NCBI GenBank assembly: GCA_963676435.2
Contig: CAXXOZ010000018.1
Span: 428,407-492,406 of the forward strand
Direction of reading: 5' to 3'
Source: CAXXOZ01 sp963676435
GTDB lineage: Bacteria; Bacillota; Clostridia; Lachnospirales; Lachnospiraceae
Length of the DNA stretch: 64,000 nt
This document shows positions 36,537-45,220 of this stretch, one piece after another. Made by a program: the position numbers and the translations under genes. A model generated the notes under the pieces. It worked only from the letters and a program-made list of their open reading frames with translations, had not been told where the DNA came from and made no database searches. Within the stretch, counting starts at the first letter, position 1. Every line of letters begins with the position of its first letter.

Positions 36537-37757
36537 ATCAACGTAAAATATTTATATTTATTTTTTTTGGCACTATCATTTATTATTTTTGGTTTTTGTA
36601 TAGAACCATTTGAGACAATTTTAAAGGGAATGTTTAATATTATTGTTACATCTGACATTTTGATAACAGATTACTTTGTGATTGGAGGCAGAGGTTCAGC
36701 TTTTGTGAATTCTGGTCTTCTAATGTTTTTCTCAATAACAATTATGTATTTTCTAAAAGTTGAAATTAAAGGGATAAGTGTAGCTTCTGTATTTTTAATG
36801 GGAAGTTTCGCTTTGTTTGGGAAAAATATTGTAAATGTATGGTTTATAATTGTAGGATTGATATTCTATACAAAAAATAATAATATTAAGCTTAAAGAAT
36901 ATATTCATATTGGATTTTTAGCAACTAGCATAGCTCCCATTTTTACAGAAATTTTGTTTATAATAGAACTAGGTTTGTGGTTCAAGATTTTGTTAAGTGT
37001 TATGGTTTCAGTAAGTATAGGATATATCATAATTCCTCTTAGTAAGCATATGTACACTATACACAAAGGCTTTAATTTATATCATACAGGTTTTGTTGTT
37101 GGGATTTTGGGTAGTATATATATATCTGTATTTAAAGCTTTTGGATATAAGGCTGAAGGAAAATTAATTTGGAATAATGATAATAGTATGGAAACAAATA
37201 TTTTTTTAATTACTGTCTTTGTGGTGACCTTTTTTTGGGGAGTTTTTTATAAAAAACAAGGTTTTAGAAAGTTTGGTCAAATATTTTTATATTCTGGTCA
37301 TAATTGTGATTTTATTATTTCGGAAGGTTTTGGTAATACGTTGAAGAATATGTCTATTAATGGTGTGATTGGAATGTTATATGTGGTTTTAATAGGAGGA
37401 TCGTTGAATGGTCCTACAATAGCAGGCATAATTACAGTTATGGGATTTGGTGCTATGGGAAAACATTTTAAAAATATTATTCCTATCTTTTTAGGTGTTG
37501 TACTGGGAAGTTTTATTGGGATGTATGATTTAAGAGATCCAGTGATATTACTTTCAGCATTATTTGGGACGGCACTTTCACCAATTTCAGGAGAATATGG
37601 TTGGTTTTGGGGTATGCTTGCAGGCATTTTGAATTCGGCAGTTGTAGTCCATTTGGGAATTTTGCATGGAGGTATGAATCTTTATAATACAGGATTTTCT
37701 GCAGGAATTGTTGCCGCTTTTATGATACCTTTATTAGAGTTGAAGAAGAAAAAATAA
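36537..37757 (+). CDS. DUF1576 membrane protein with non-ATG start
   Basis: A membrane protein of about 406 residues with some 11 segments. GGRGSAFVNSGLLMFFSI, SLNGPTIAGIITVMGFGAMG and HGGMNLYNTGFSAGIVAAF match DUF1576, a Firmicutes family of unknown role that looks like a duplicated channel or transporter. No ATG, GTG or usable TTG lies near GAGGAGG (36521-36527): the in-frame codons after it are ATA, ATT, ATC (36531, 36534, 36537). ATC 36537 sits where ATG would be expected, followed by NVKYLYLF. The TTG at 36489 is inside the terminator stem and unlikely. Confidence 0.7.
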   Translation: MNVKYLYLFFLALSFIIFGFCIEPFETILKGMFNIIVTSDILITDYFVIGGRGSAFVNSGLLMFFSITIMYFLKVEIKGISVASVFLMGSFALFGKNIVNVWFIIVGLIFYTKNNNIKLKEYIHIGFLATSIAPIFTEILFIIELGLWFKILLSVMVSVSIGYIIIPLSKHMYTIHKGFNLYHTGFVVGILGSIYISVFKAFGYKAEGKLIWNNDNSMETNIFLITVFVVTFFWGVFYKKQGFRKFGQIFLYSGHNCDFIISEGFGNTLKNMSINGVIGMLYVVLIGGSLNGPTIAGIITVMGFGAMGKHFKNIIPIFLGVVLGSFIGMYDLRDPVILLSALFGTALSPISGEYGWFWGMLAGILNSAVVVHLGILHGGMNLYNTGFSAGIVAAFMIPLLELKKKK

Positions 37758-37850
37758 AGTAGTAGCAAAAACCAAAAGATACTTGAGAAAATACCATACT
37801 GTGATATAATCTTTCATAAGACTTTATATATTTCGAAAGGAATTATTACA

Positions 37851-39215
37851 ATGAAAATTGTTGTTATCGGCTGTGGTAAAGTAGGAACAGCTTTAGTATC
37901 TCAGCTTAGTGGAGAAGGACATACAATAACCTTAATAGACATAGATAGAAGTGCCCTTGATAAGACTACTAGAAACTATGATGTGATGGGAGTAGAAGGG
38001 AATGGAGCTAGTTATTCTGTGCTTTTAGAAGCGGGAGTAACAGAAGCAGATGTATTTATAGCTGTGACGGCATCCGATGAGTTGAATATACTTTCCTGCT
38101 TATTTGCAAAAAAAGCTACAAGAAGTCATGCTTGTTATACGATAGCTCGTGTTAGGAATCCTATTTATAATGAAGAGTGTGCATTTTTAAGGGATGAACT
38201 TGGAATTTCTATGATTATAAATCCAGAAGAAGCGGCATCAGCAGAAATTGCCAGACTTTTGAGATTTCCGTCAGCAACTCAGATAGAGACATTTGCAAAA
38301 GGCAGAGTAGAACTTTTAATAACAACAATTCCAGAGCATAGTATTTTGCATGGAATGAAGCTTCATGACCTCTCGCGTAAGGCTACGCCAGATGTTATGA
38401 TTTGTGCTGTTGAAAGAGAAGGCGAAATCTTTATTCCTGATGGGGATTTTGTATTAGAAAAGGGAGATTCGATTTCCATTATAGCAGCACCAAACCGTGC
38501 CAGTGAATTCTTTAAAAAGACTTCAATTATTACAAATAGAGTAAAAAATGTTATGATTATTGGTGGTGGACGTATAACATATTATCTGGCAAAGGAACTT
38601 TTGAAAAGAGGAATAGAAGTTAAGATAATAGAGAGAGATTTGAAAAAGTGCGAAGAGCTGAGCGAGGCCTTAAATCAGGCAGTTATTATTCATGCTGATG
38701 CAACAGATCAGGAAATGCTTTTAGAAGAAGGTATTAAACATACCGAAGCTGTTGTATCTTTAACAAACCTAGATGAACAGAATATTCTTTTATCATTATA
38801 TGCAGGAAGCCTTTCAAATACAAAATTAATTACGAAAGTAAATAAAATTGCTTTTGAAGATGTGGTGGAAAAAATGGAGGTTGGTAGTATTATCCATCCA
38901 AAATTTATCACAGCAGATCATATTGTTCAGTTTGTCAGAGCCTTACAAAATTCAAGAGGCAGTAATGTGGAGACACTTTACAAGATAGTTGGGAAAAGAG
39001 TAGAAGCTCTTGCATTTAAGGTTAAGGAAGATTCTCCTGTTTTAGGAGAAAAACTTCAGGATATGAAATTAAAACCAAACCTTAGGGTTGCATGTATTAT
39101 TAGAGGAAAACATATAATTATTGCAAAAGGTCAGGACGACATACGTCCAGGAGATGCTGTAATTGTTATAACCACCATAAAAGGACTTCATGATATAGGT
39201 GATATTTTAAAATAA
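37851..39215 (+). CDS. trkA: Trk system potassium uptake protein TrkA
   Basis: 454-residue cytoplasmic gating subunit of the Trk potassium channel. Two RCK modules: the first starts KIVVIGCGKVGTALVSQLSG, the second VMIIGGGRITYYLAKELLKR, each a Rossmann NAD-binding half followed by a TrkA-C domain (RVELLITTIPEHSILHGMKL; KRVEALAFKVKEDSPVLGEK). CGAAAGGAATTATTACA before the ATG. trkH starts 15 bp later, the normal pair. Confidence 0.93.
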   Translation: MKIVVIGCGKVGTALVSQLSGEGHTITLIDIDRSALDKTTRNYDVMGVEGNGASYSVLLEAGVTEADVFIAVTASDELNILSCLFAKKATRSHACYTIARVRNPIYNEECAFLRDELGISMIINPEEAASAEIARLLRFPSATQIETFAKGRVELLITTIPEHSILHGMKLHDLSRKATPDVMICAVEREGEIFIPDGDFVLEKGDSISIIAAPNRASEFFKKTSIITNRVKNVMIIGGGRITYYLAKELLKRGIEVKIIERDLKKCEELSEALNQAVIIHADATDQEMLLEEGIKHTEAVVSLTNLDEQNILLSLYAGSLSNTKLITKVNKIAFEDVVEKMEVGSIIHPKFITADHIVQFVRALQNSRGSNVETLYKIVGKRVEALAFKVKEDSPVLGEKLQDMKLKPNLRVACIIRGKHIIIAKGQDDIRPGDAVIVITTIKGLHDIGDILK

Positions 39216-39230
39216 AACGGGGATAGATTA

Positions 39231-40670
39231 ATGAATTTTTCAATTATACGATACATAATTGGCTGGGTGCTATGTTTTTTGTCAGGTTTTCTTTTATTAC
39301 CTTGCATTGTGGCTTTGGTTTATAAAGAAAAAGAAGGACTGGCTTTTTTATTGATTAGTATTATTTGTCTAATAGTAGGAGGAACTTTGGTTTTCTTTAA
39401 ACCAAAGAGCCATGTTTTTTTTGCAAAAGAGGGCTTTTTAACCGTGGCAGCCTGTTGGTTGATGATTAGTTTTGTAGGAAGTATTCCATTTGTTTTAAAT
39501 GGGGATATTCCTTTTTTTATTGATGCATTGTTTGAAACAGCATCAGGATTTAGTACTACAGGAGCAAGTGTACTCACGGATGTAGAGGCTCTTTCTTACA
39601 GTAGCCTTTTTTGGAGAAGTTTTACACACTGGATTGGGGGAATGGGAGTTCTGGTTTTTGTTTTAGCAATTCTCCCTCTGGCAGGTGGATACAGTATGCA
39701 TTTAATGAAGGCGGAAAGTCCTGGTCCTAATGTAGGCAAATTGGTTCCAAGAATCCGTAGGACAGCATTTATTTTGTATGCTATTTATGTGGGGTTAACT
39801 CTACTTCAATTTATTTTGCTTTTAGCAGGAGATATGAAGATTTTTGATGCTCTGACCACTGCTTTTGGAACAGCTGGTACGGGAGGTTTTGGAATAAAGA
39901 ATGACAGTATGACTAGTTATTCACCATATATTCAGGTTGTCATTACAGTTTTTATGATTCTGTTTGGTATAAATTTTAATATCTATTATCTGATGTTGAT
40001 TAGGAGATTTAAACAAGCGATTAAATCAGAAGAGTTGAGATATTATTTAGGGATAATTATAATTGCTATTGGAATAATTACAATATATACTCTGGACCGA
40101 TTTGAAACGGTACTTGAAGCACTTAGGCATTCCGCCTTTCAGGTGGCAGCGATTATCACTACAACAGGTTTTTCTACAGCGGACTTTAATGTATGGCCAG
40201 AAATTACAAAAGCAATATTGGTTCTTTTGATGTTTATTGGTGCGTGTGCGGGTAGTACTGGAGGAGGAATGAAAGTTTCCAGAATAATAATTCTGGTTAA
40301 ATCTGTAAAGAATGAAATTCAGCGCTTTTTACATCCAAGGAGTACAAAGGTATTGAAATTTGAGCATAAAGCTGTTAATACGGATATTGTTAGGACAATT
40401 AGTATTTTCTTTATTACATATATGCTTATTTTTATTGCTTCTTTATTATTAATCTCTATAGAAGAATTTTCTTTGGTGACAAATTTTACGGCAATTGTAG
40501 CTACTATGAATAATATAGGACCAGGACTTGAAATGGTCGGGCCTACAGGAAATTATGCTGAATTTGGAATTTTATCAAAGATAGTTTTGATTTTTGATAT
40601 GCTGGCAGGGCGTTTGGAACTGTTTCCGATATTATTGTTCTTTTCGCCGTCTACATGGAAACGTTCATAG
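39231..40670 (+). CDS. trkH: Trk system potassium uptake protein TrkH
   Basis: 479-residue membrane subunit of the Trk potassium uptake system with four MPM repeats. Selectivity filter segments visible: TASGFSTTGASVL, TAFGTAGTGGFGIKND, ITTTGFSTADFNVW and IVATMNNIGPGLEMVG. The end MLAGRLELFPILLFFSPSTW is the expected TrkH end. It depends on TrkA for NAD/ATP-linked gating. Confidence 0.93.
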   Translation: MNFSIIRYIIGWVLCFLSGFLLLPCIVALVYKEKEGLAFLLISIICLIVGGTLVFFKPKSHVFFAKEGFLTVAACWLMISFVGSIPFVLNGDIPFFIDALFETASGFSTTGASVLTDVEALSYSSLFWRSFTHWIGGMGVLVFVLAILPLAGGYSMHLMKAESPGPNVGKLVPRIRRTAFILYAIYVGLTLLQFILLLAGDMKIFDALTTAFGTAGTGGFGIKNDSMTSYSPYIQVVITVFMILFGINFNIYYLMLIRRFKQAIKSEELRYYLGIIIIAIGIITIYTLDRFETVLEALRHSAFQVAAIITTTGFSTADFNVWPEITKAILVLLMFIGACAGSTGGGMKVSRIIILVKSVKNEIQRFLHPRSTKVLKFEHKAVNTDIVRTISIFFITYMLIFIASLLLISIEEFSLVTNFTAIVATMNNIGPGLEMVGPTGNYAEFGILSKIVLIFDMLAGRLELFPILLFFSPSTWKRS

Positions 40671-40695
40671 GCTGTCTTAAGATTTGGAGGTTACA

Positions 40696-41184
40696 ATGTA
40701 TAGTAATAAAACTGAAAAAATTGTTATGATATGTTTTCCAATAATATGTCTAATAATTCTATTGCTTCTTCCTCAGTGGATTCAATTAGTTCATGAGCTC
40801 TTTTATTATGTTGTAGTTGCAATCTTTTTTGTACCAGTTTTTATTTATGTTTTGATAACATATAAAAAACGAGAAGAGAATTTCTATAAAAAGTGGGAAA
40901 AGATAAGAAGTGGAAGGAAGTTGAATTACATAATCAAGGAAGGGGCGAAATTTTTTTTAATTCAGATATTTGCAAATTTTTTTGGAAGATATGTAGGAGA
41001 CGGTTACTCACCTGTTTATATTTTATCAAAAATATCATTTGGGACAGCAATTTTTCTTGTAATTTTTATTTTGCTTATTAGTTTATTAATTGGAGTTTCC
41101 TCATGGAGTGGAAATGAAAGAAGATTTGAAAAAATTTGTAGGATTCAAAGGTTTAGAGAAAAGCCATCTTTTTTTGATGAATAG
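40696..41184 (+). CDS. GNER-type membrane protein, copy B
   Basis: 162 residues, four membrane segments, paralogous to the protein at 26932. Shared segments: EENFYKKWEKIRSGRKLNYI, a hydrophobic middle FFLIQIFANFFGRYVG, and the tail WSGNERRFEKICRIQRFREK. TTTGGAGGTTACA precedes ATG 40696, so the TTG 12 bp earlier is not used. Directly follows trkH in the same direction. Function unknown; family resembles DUF3899. Confidence 0.7.
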   Translation: MYSNKTEKIVMICFPIICLIILLLLPQWIQLVHELFYYVVVAIFFVPVFIYVLITYKKREENFYKKWEKIRSGRKLNYIIKEGAKFFLIQIFANFFGRYVGDGYSPVYILSKISFGTAIFLVIFILLISLLIGVSSWSGNERRFEKICRIQRFREKPSFFDE

Positions 41185-41232
41185 ATAGAAGGTGAGAATA
41201 CAGAAAATCTAAATAACTATATTTAATAATTA

Positions 41233-41253
41233 GAGCTGGCCCAAAGCCAGCTC
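41233..41253 (-). terminator. Hairpin after the small minus-strand gene
   Basis: GAGCTGGC and GCCAGCTC form an 8-bp stem around CCAAA. On the minus strand it follows the stop of the gene at 41259 by 6 bp, with only a weak T content after it. Confidence 0.55.
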
Positions 41254-41258
41254 AAAAC

Positions 41259-41576
41259 CTATATATCATACTCAACCTTATGAAAGTCTTCCATTAGTTC
41301 ATACCTTTTAAAAATCTTATCAGCTCCACAAACATGTTTAGTACCATCTTCGTCAATAATTATATAATCATCTTTTGCTATAAAGGTACGCCCTCGTCTG
41401 TGAGTAATATAAGGACATTCTATCTCACCTTTATCGGTTTCGATTTTTAAAAGAGAGTCTGTTACGATCCAGCCCTTTGTTACTACATCAGACCAAAGCT
41501 CGTACCCATCTTCATAACCTTTTCCAAATTCGAATTTATAAACATCAGCTACCAAAGCAGTTCTTGTACACTTCAT
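41259..41576 (-). CDS. Small hypothetical protein, PGDYG-like
   Basis: 105 residues, soluble, with strands and aromatic residues (KGWIVTDSLLKIETDKGEIE, PYITHRRGRTFIAKDDYIII). The pattern of charged, glycine-turn strands resembles short PGDYG-type phage or bacterial proteins of unknown role. AAGGAGGTTATTTA precedes the ATG, a perfect ribosome site. Stands alone between trk and the PucR gene. Confidence 0.6.
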   Translation of the reverse strand: MKCTRTALVADVYKFEFGKGYEDGYELWSDVVTKGWIVTDSLLKIETDKGEIECPYITHRRGRTFIAKDDYIIIDEDGTKHVCGADKIFKRYELMEDFHKVEYDI

Positions 41577-41635
41577 TAAATAACCTCCTTACCATAAAAC
41601 TGATATTATTACCTAAATTTATTATAACATATTTA

Positions 41636-43201
41636 TTAAATATTTAATAACTTATATGAAATAAGTAGATATAACCATTCGTCCTCAGAATTTAAATCTA
41701 GATTTGCTATTTTTATTATTCTATCTAGTCTTCTTATAAAAGAAGTTCTGTGTATAAATAAAATGTTTGCCGAATGTGTTGAATTTCCATTAGATTTTAA
41801 ATAAACTTCAAGAGTTTTTAAATATTCAGTATTGTGTTCTTTATCATATTTAATTAATTCTAAAATTCCTGGGTGTAAAAGATGTTCTTTTGAAAATTCT
41901 GATTCTAAATGTTCAATCATATACGAGTATGTATAGTCGGAAAAAATATAATACCAAAAATCAGGGTTTATGTTTTGACCAATCTGAATAGCTCGCTCTG
42001 CTTGAATATAGTATGTGATTATGTTATCAAATGAATCGAAAAAGTTACTTATTCCAGCTTTACAGGTATATTCTGTAATTATATATGCTAAATTTTCGAA
42101 AAAGTCATTTAAAGTAGTTTTGTTTTTTGCTTTATTGATATTTATTATTAGGACTATTATTTGGTCACTGGTTATTGCACATATTTCTGGCCATTTACTT
42201 TCTAGTTGTATGCATATATAATCAGCGATATTTTTCCAGGAGGAACCCTCGAAAAAAGTCAGCTTAACAATTCTGTATGTGTCATTGGTTTTCCAATTAT
42301 AGGTATTTAAAATTTTTGATAAGTCGGAAGCCACAAAAGACTTGTCGCTAAAAAGTATTGAACGAATCATATTGTGCATTCTATCGTTTTGATGTTTTAT
42401 TAGATTTTTACTTTTTTTGTTTTTGAAAAGTAAAAAAATATACTTAGCAATATATTTAATAACTTCTTCTTCACCTGTTGAAAGAGAAGTTTCATTTTTA
42501 TTTAGAGAAATAACCAATCTAGCTATGTAAACATCTTCTATAAAAAAGTTAATACAATAGTAAAAGTATGCTTCATCTTTAAAATAAAAAGGCTCTGTAT
42601 TTTCTTTGCATTTATCAAATTCAGTATCAAAAATCAAATCTCTGGCAATGTGTGTAGGTAATAGTTCACTATTTTCTGCATTTTCTTTATCCATATTTAC
42701 ATCAAAAAGTTCAGAAGACTTATCTTTCATGCTTTTTTGAAAATTCGATGAATAGGCAATGATTGAAAGATTATAACTTATTATAGCTGCTGTGTGTTCT
42801 AAAAAATTCTCACTTATTTTAAAAATATCTGAGAAAGACAAATCTTTTAATATAACATTTTTTAGTGAATTACTCCATTTTAAAAGGGAAGAGAAGATAT
42901 CGATAACATCCTCATAAAATTCATGCATATTAATACTTTCATTTATTTTTCCAATATTATGATTTTTGTTTAAAATTTCAAAATCATTATTAGATGTAAT
43001 GATTATTAGGTTTAATGATTTACTTTTTGAAAGGTCACTTAACAGATTATTATTAGATACAAAATATAGCGTATTAATATCGCCTAAATCTTCTTTATAC
43101 ATTTTACAATGGAAAATATCTACATCATTTCTTAAGAAATAGCTAAAATTAGGGTATTTTTTCTTGATTAAATAGAATATTGTCGAAATCGTAATTTTCA
43201 T
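41636..43201 (-). CDS. PucR/CdaR-type transcriptional regulator
   Basis: 521 residues, second PucR-like regulator. C-terminal helix-turn-helix NGNSTHSANILFIHRTSFIR with NTEYLKTLEVYLKS before it, and an N-terminal sensory region of about 400 residues without membrane segments. Start 43201 lies after GGAGGTTTGATGAA; the frame begins upstream at 43246 without site. Divergent from the URO-D-like gene at 43334, exactly as the first regulator is from the first URO-D gene. A TGTGTCAAAGTG string, similar to TGTGCAAGTG, lies in the shared upstream region. It likely regulates that URO-D gene. Confidence 0.8.
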   Translation of the reverse strand: MKITISTIFYLIKKKYPNFSYFLRNDVDIFHCKMYKEDLGDINTLYFVSNNNLLSDLSKSKSLNLIIITSNNDFEILNKNHNIGKINESINMHEFYEDVIDIFSSLLKWSNSLKNVILKDLSFSDIFKISENFLEHTAAIISYNLSIIAYSSNFQKSMKDKSSELFDVNMDKENAENSELLPTHIARDLIFDTEFDKCKENTEPFYFKDEAYFYYCINFFIEDVYIARLVISLNKNETSLSTGEEEVIKYIAKYIFLLFKNKKSKNLIKHQNDRMHNMIRSILFSDKSFVASDLSKILNTYNWKTNDTYRIVKLTFFEGSSWKNIADYICIQLESKWPEICAITSDQIIVLIININKAKNKTTLNDFFENLAYIITEYTCKAGISNFFDSFDNIITYYIQAERAIQIGQNINPDFWYYIFSDYTYSYMIEHLESEFSKEHLLHPGILELIKYDKEHNTEYLKTLEVYLKSNGNSTHSANILFIHRTSFIRRLDRIIKIANLDLNSEDEWLYLLISYKLLNI

Positions 43202-43228
43202 TTCATCAAACCTCCATAAAAAGTATTG

Positions 43229-43247
43229 TGTGTCAAAGTGTAGCACA
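43229..43247. promoter_or_regulatory. Candidate PucR site between regulator and URO-D gene
   Basis: TGTGTCAAAGTG (43229-43240) followed by GCACA (43243-43247) forms an imperfect TGTG...CACA inverted repeat, close in sequence to the TGTGCAAGTG sites at 4539-4548 and 55224-55233. Confidence 0.3.
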
Positions 43248-43333
43248 TGCCCTGTGAAAATGCAAAAAAATACGGCTATTTTTTTAACTTATATTTTAAT
43301 AATATTAGTATATAAAATATTTAGGAGGTTTTT

Positions 43334-44452
43334 ATGAGTAGAGAGCTATTTAGTGGTAAAGAGTTTGAGGTTATTGGAGAATATCCACCTATTAATACTG
43401 CATTTTTTGCACCGATGCCATCTGTTCCGCCACAACCAAAGTTTTATAGACCTATTACACCTATGGAAAATTGGAAACTTATTCTTGATGGGGAAAAACC
43501 ATATTGGATACCTTTTGGAGGCTGGCTGTTCTGTGAGATGAATTTATTCAGACCAAGGATTAATCCTGATAATGTTGCTACACATATTGTTATAGATGGA
43601 GGTCCTCATGTTGAATATGAAAGTAATACTATGGTTAGTGACTGGTTTGATTTGACTTGGGTATTCGTTCCTGAAGTTAATGGAGCTACAGTTCGTCCAG
43701 GTTATCCAAAAGTTCCTGATATTTCAGAGTGGGAAAAGTATGTGAGTATTCCTTCGATAGACGACCTTGATTGGGAGAGATGTGAGGAAGAAAACAAAGA
43801 ATATCTAAATGTTGATAAGATGAATCAGTTAGGTATACTTTCTGGATTTTGGGAAAGATTAATTTCTTTACTAGATGTCGAAAATGCAGCAGTAGCACTA
43901 ATAGATGAGGATGAAAAAGAGGGAGTCCATAGACTTTTTGATAAGCTTTGTGATTTATATGAAGCTTATATAGAAAAAATGACTCAACATTGTGATATAG
44001 ACTGTGTTCTTATTCATGATGACTGGGGAACTCAAAAAGCAGCATTTTTCTCAGTTGATACAGCAAGAGAAATGCTTTTACCTTATCTTAAAAGGATAGT
44101 GGATTTTTGTCACAAAAAAGGTTTATACTTTGAACTTCATTCATGTGGAAACTGTGAAGAGCTGGTTCCGGTTTTTATTGAAGCGGGTGTTGATATATGG
44201 GTCCCACAAAAAATAAATGATGTTGATATGCTGGCTCATAAATATAAAAATGAAAAACTGGTTTTTGGTGTTATTGATGATATGCCATCTGCAGATTCTA
44301 GTGATGAAGAGGTTGATGAGCATGCAAGGAAGTTTGTAGAGAATTATAAAGACTGTAATATTTGCATCGTTTTTAGTGGACCAGTTAATCCTAAATATAT
44401 AGGTGGTCTATATAAATACAGTAGACTAGAGTATCAAAAATATCCTGCTTGA
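43334..44452 (+). CDS. Uroporphyrinogen decarboxylase (URO-D) family protein
   Basis: 372 residues. Sequence ELHSCGNCEELVPVFIEAGV has the HxCG zinc-ligand motif of corrinoid methyltransferases of this superfamily, with CVLIHDDWGTQKAAFFSVDT, VDIWVPQKINDVDML and a C-terminal Gly-Pro motif (VFSGPVNPKYIGG). Paralogue of the gene at 3354, and again divergent from a PucR-type regulator, but without a transporter. A methyltransfer role (for example O-demethylation) is inferred; no corrinoid protein gene is next to it. TTAGGAGGTTTTT before ATG. Confidence 0.8.
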   Translation: MSRELFSGKEFEVIGEYPPINTAFFAPMPSVPPQPKFYRPITPMENWKLILDGEKPYWIPFGGWLFCEMNLFRPRINPDNVATHIVIDGGPHVEYESNTMVSDWFDLTWVFVPEVNGATVRPGYPKVPDISEWEKYVSIPSIDDLDWERCEEENKEYLNVDKMNQLGILSGFWERLISLLDVENAAVALIDEDEKEGVHRLFDKLCDLYEAYIEKMTQHCDIDCVLIHDDWGTQKAAFFSVDTAREMLLPYLKRIVDFCHKKGLYFELHSCGNCEELVPVFIEAGVDIWVPQKINDVDMLAHKYKNEKLVFGVIDDMPSADSSDEEVDEHARKFVENYKDCNICIVFSGPVNPKYIGGLYKYSRLEYQKYPA

Positions 44453-44460
44453 AAAATATA

Positions 44461-44487
44461 ACAAAAAGGCTCCCGTTTTGGGAGCCC
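44461..44487 (-). terminator. Terminator of the minus-strand TIGR00266 gene
   Basis: GGCTCCC and GGGAGCC form a 7-bp stem around TTTT-type loop; on the minus strand it is followed by TTTTTG. It may also stop the plus-strand URO-D transcript. Confidence 0.75.
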
Positions 44488-44493
44488 AAAATA

Positions 44494-45177
44494 TTATCTA
44501 TTTTTTGGAGCAATTAAAGGTGCTAGGGCACCAGCGATATTTGTAAGAGGCATTGATTGTAAATAAACTGTACCAGGGCCTGTTATAACAGTATTAAATA
44601 CACCTTCACCACCTAAAAACATATTTTTTATTCCTGGAACTGTTACTATATCCATTGTACATGTAGCAGACATGGCAGCCAAATGACCTGTGTCTACGAC
44701 AATCTGCTGTCCAGCAGGCAAGTTGTATTCTTTGGCATAACCATCTATTTCAATAAATGCTGTACCCGTACCTGAAAGTTTTTGCATAATGAAACCTTCA
44801 CCACCAAATAAACCACTTCCCAGCTTTTTCTGGAAATGCATTGATAGTTCTACTGTATCAGAAGCTGCAAGGAAAGAAGATTTTTGACAAATCATTTCAT
44901 TTCCTGGAGAAATATCAAATTTCTTTATGGCACCAGGTAAACTTGAAGCAAAAGCAATCATTCCTGGCCCGTTTGTTGCTGTATAGTAGTTGAGGAAAAG
45001 GCTTTCACCACTAAGCATTCTTCCAAACATTTTTCCTATTCCACCACCTGTAGTTGTTTCCATTTTCATATTTGGAGACATCCATGACATTGCACCACCT
45101 TCAGTAATCATTCTTTCGCCGTTTTCAAGACTACAGATTACTACAGGAAGAGAGTCCCCTTCGATTGTATATTGCAT
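44494..45177 (-). CDS. TIGR00266 (AIM24-like) family protein
   Basis: 227 residues. A beta-helix-like soluble protein: GAMSWMSPNMKMETTTGGGI, GESLFLNYYTATNGPGMIAF, VVDTGHLAAMSATCTMDIVT and VFNTVITGPGTVYLQSMP are typical of the TIGR00266 group related to yeast AIM24. Its cellular function is unknown. AAGGAGGTCTAT before the ATG. The upstream trehalose genes end 44 bp away, so it may share their transcript. Confidence 0.88.
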   Translation of the reverse strand: MQYTIEGDSLPVVICSLENGERMITEGGAMSWMSPNMKMETTTGGGIGKMFGRMLSGESLFLNYYTATNGPGMIAFASSLPGAIKKFDISPGNEMICQKSSFLAASDTVELSMHFQKKLGSGLFGGEGFIMQKLSGTGTAFIEIDGYAKEYNLPAGQQIVVDTGHLAAMSATCTMDIVTVPGIKNMFLGGEGVFNTVITGPGTVYLQSMPLTNIAGALAPLIAPKNR

Positions 45178-45220
45178 ATAGACCTCCTTAAAAGTTTTTT
45201 ATATTTAATACATGTTTGTA

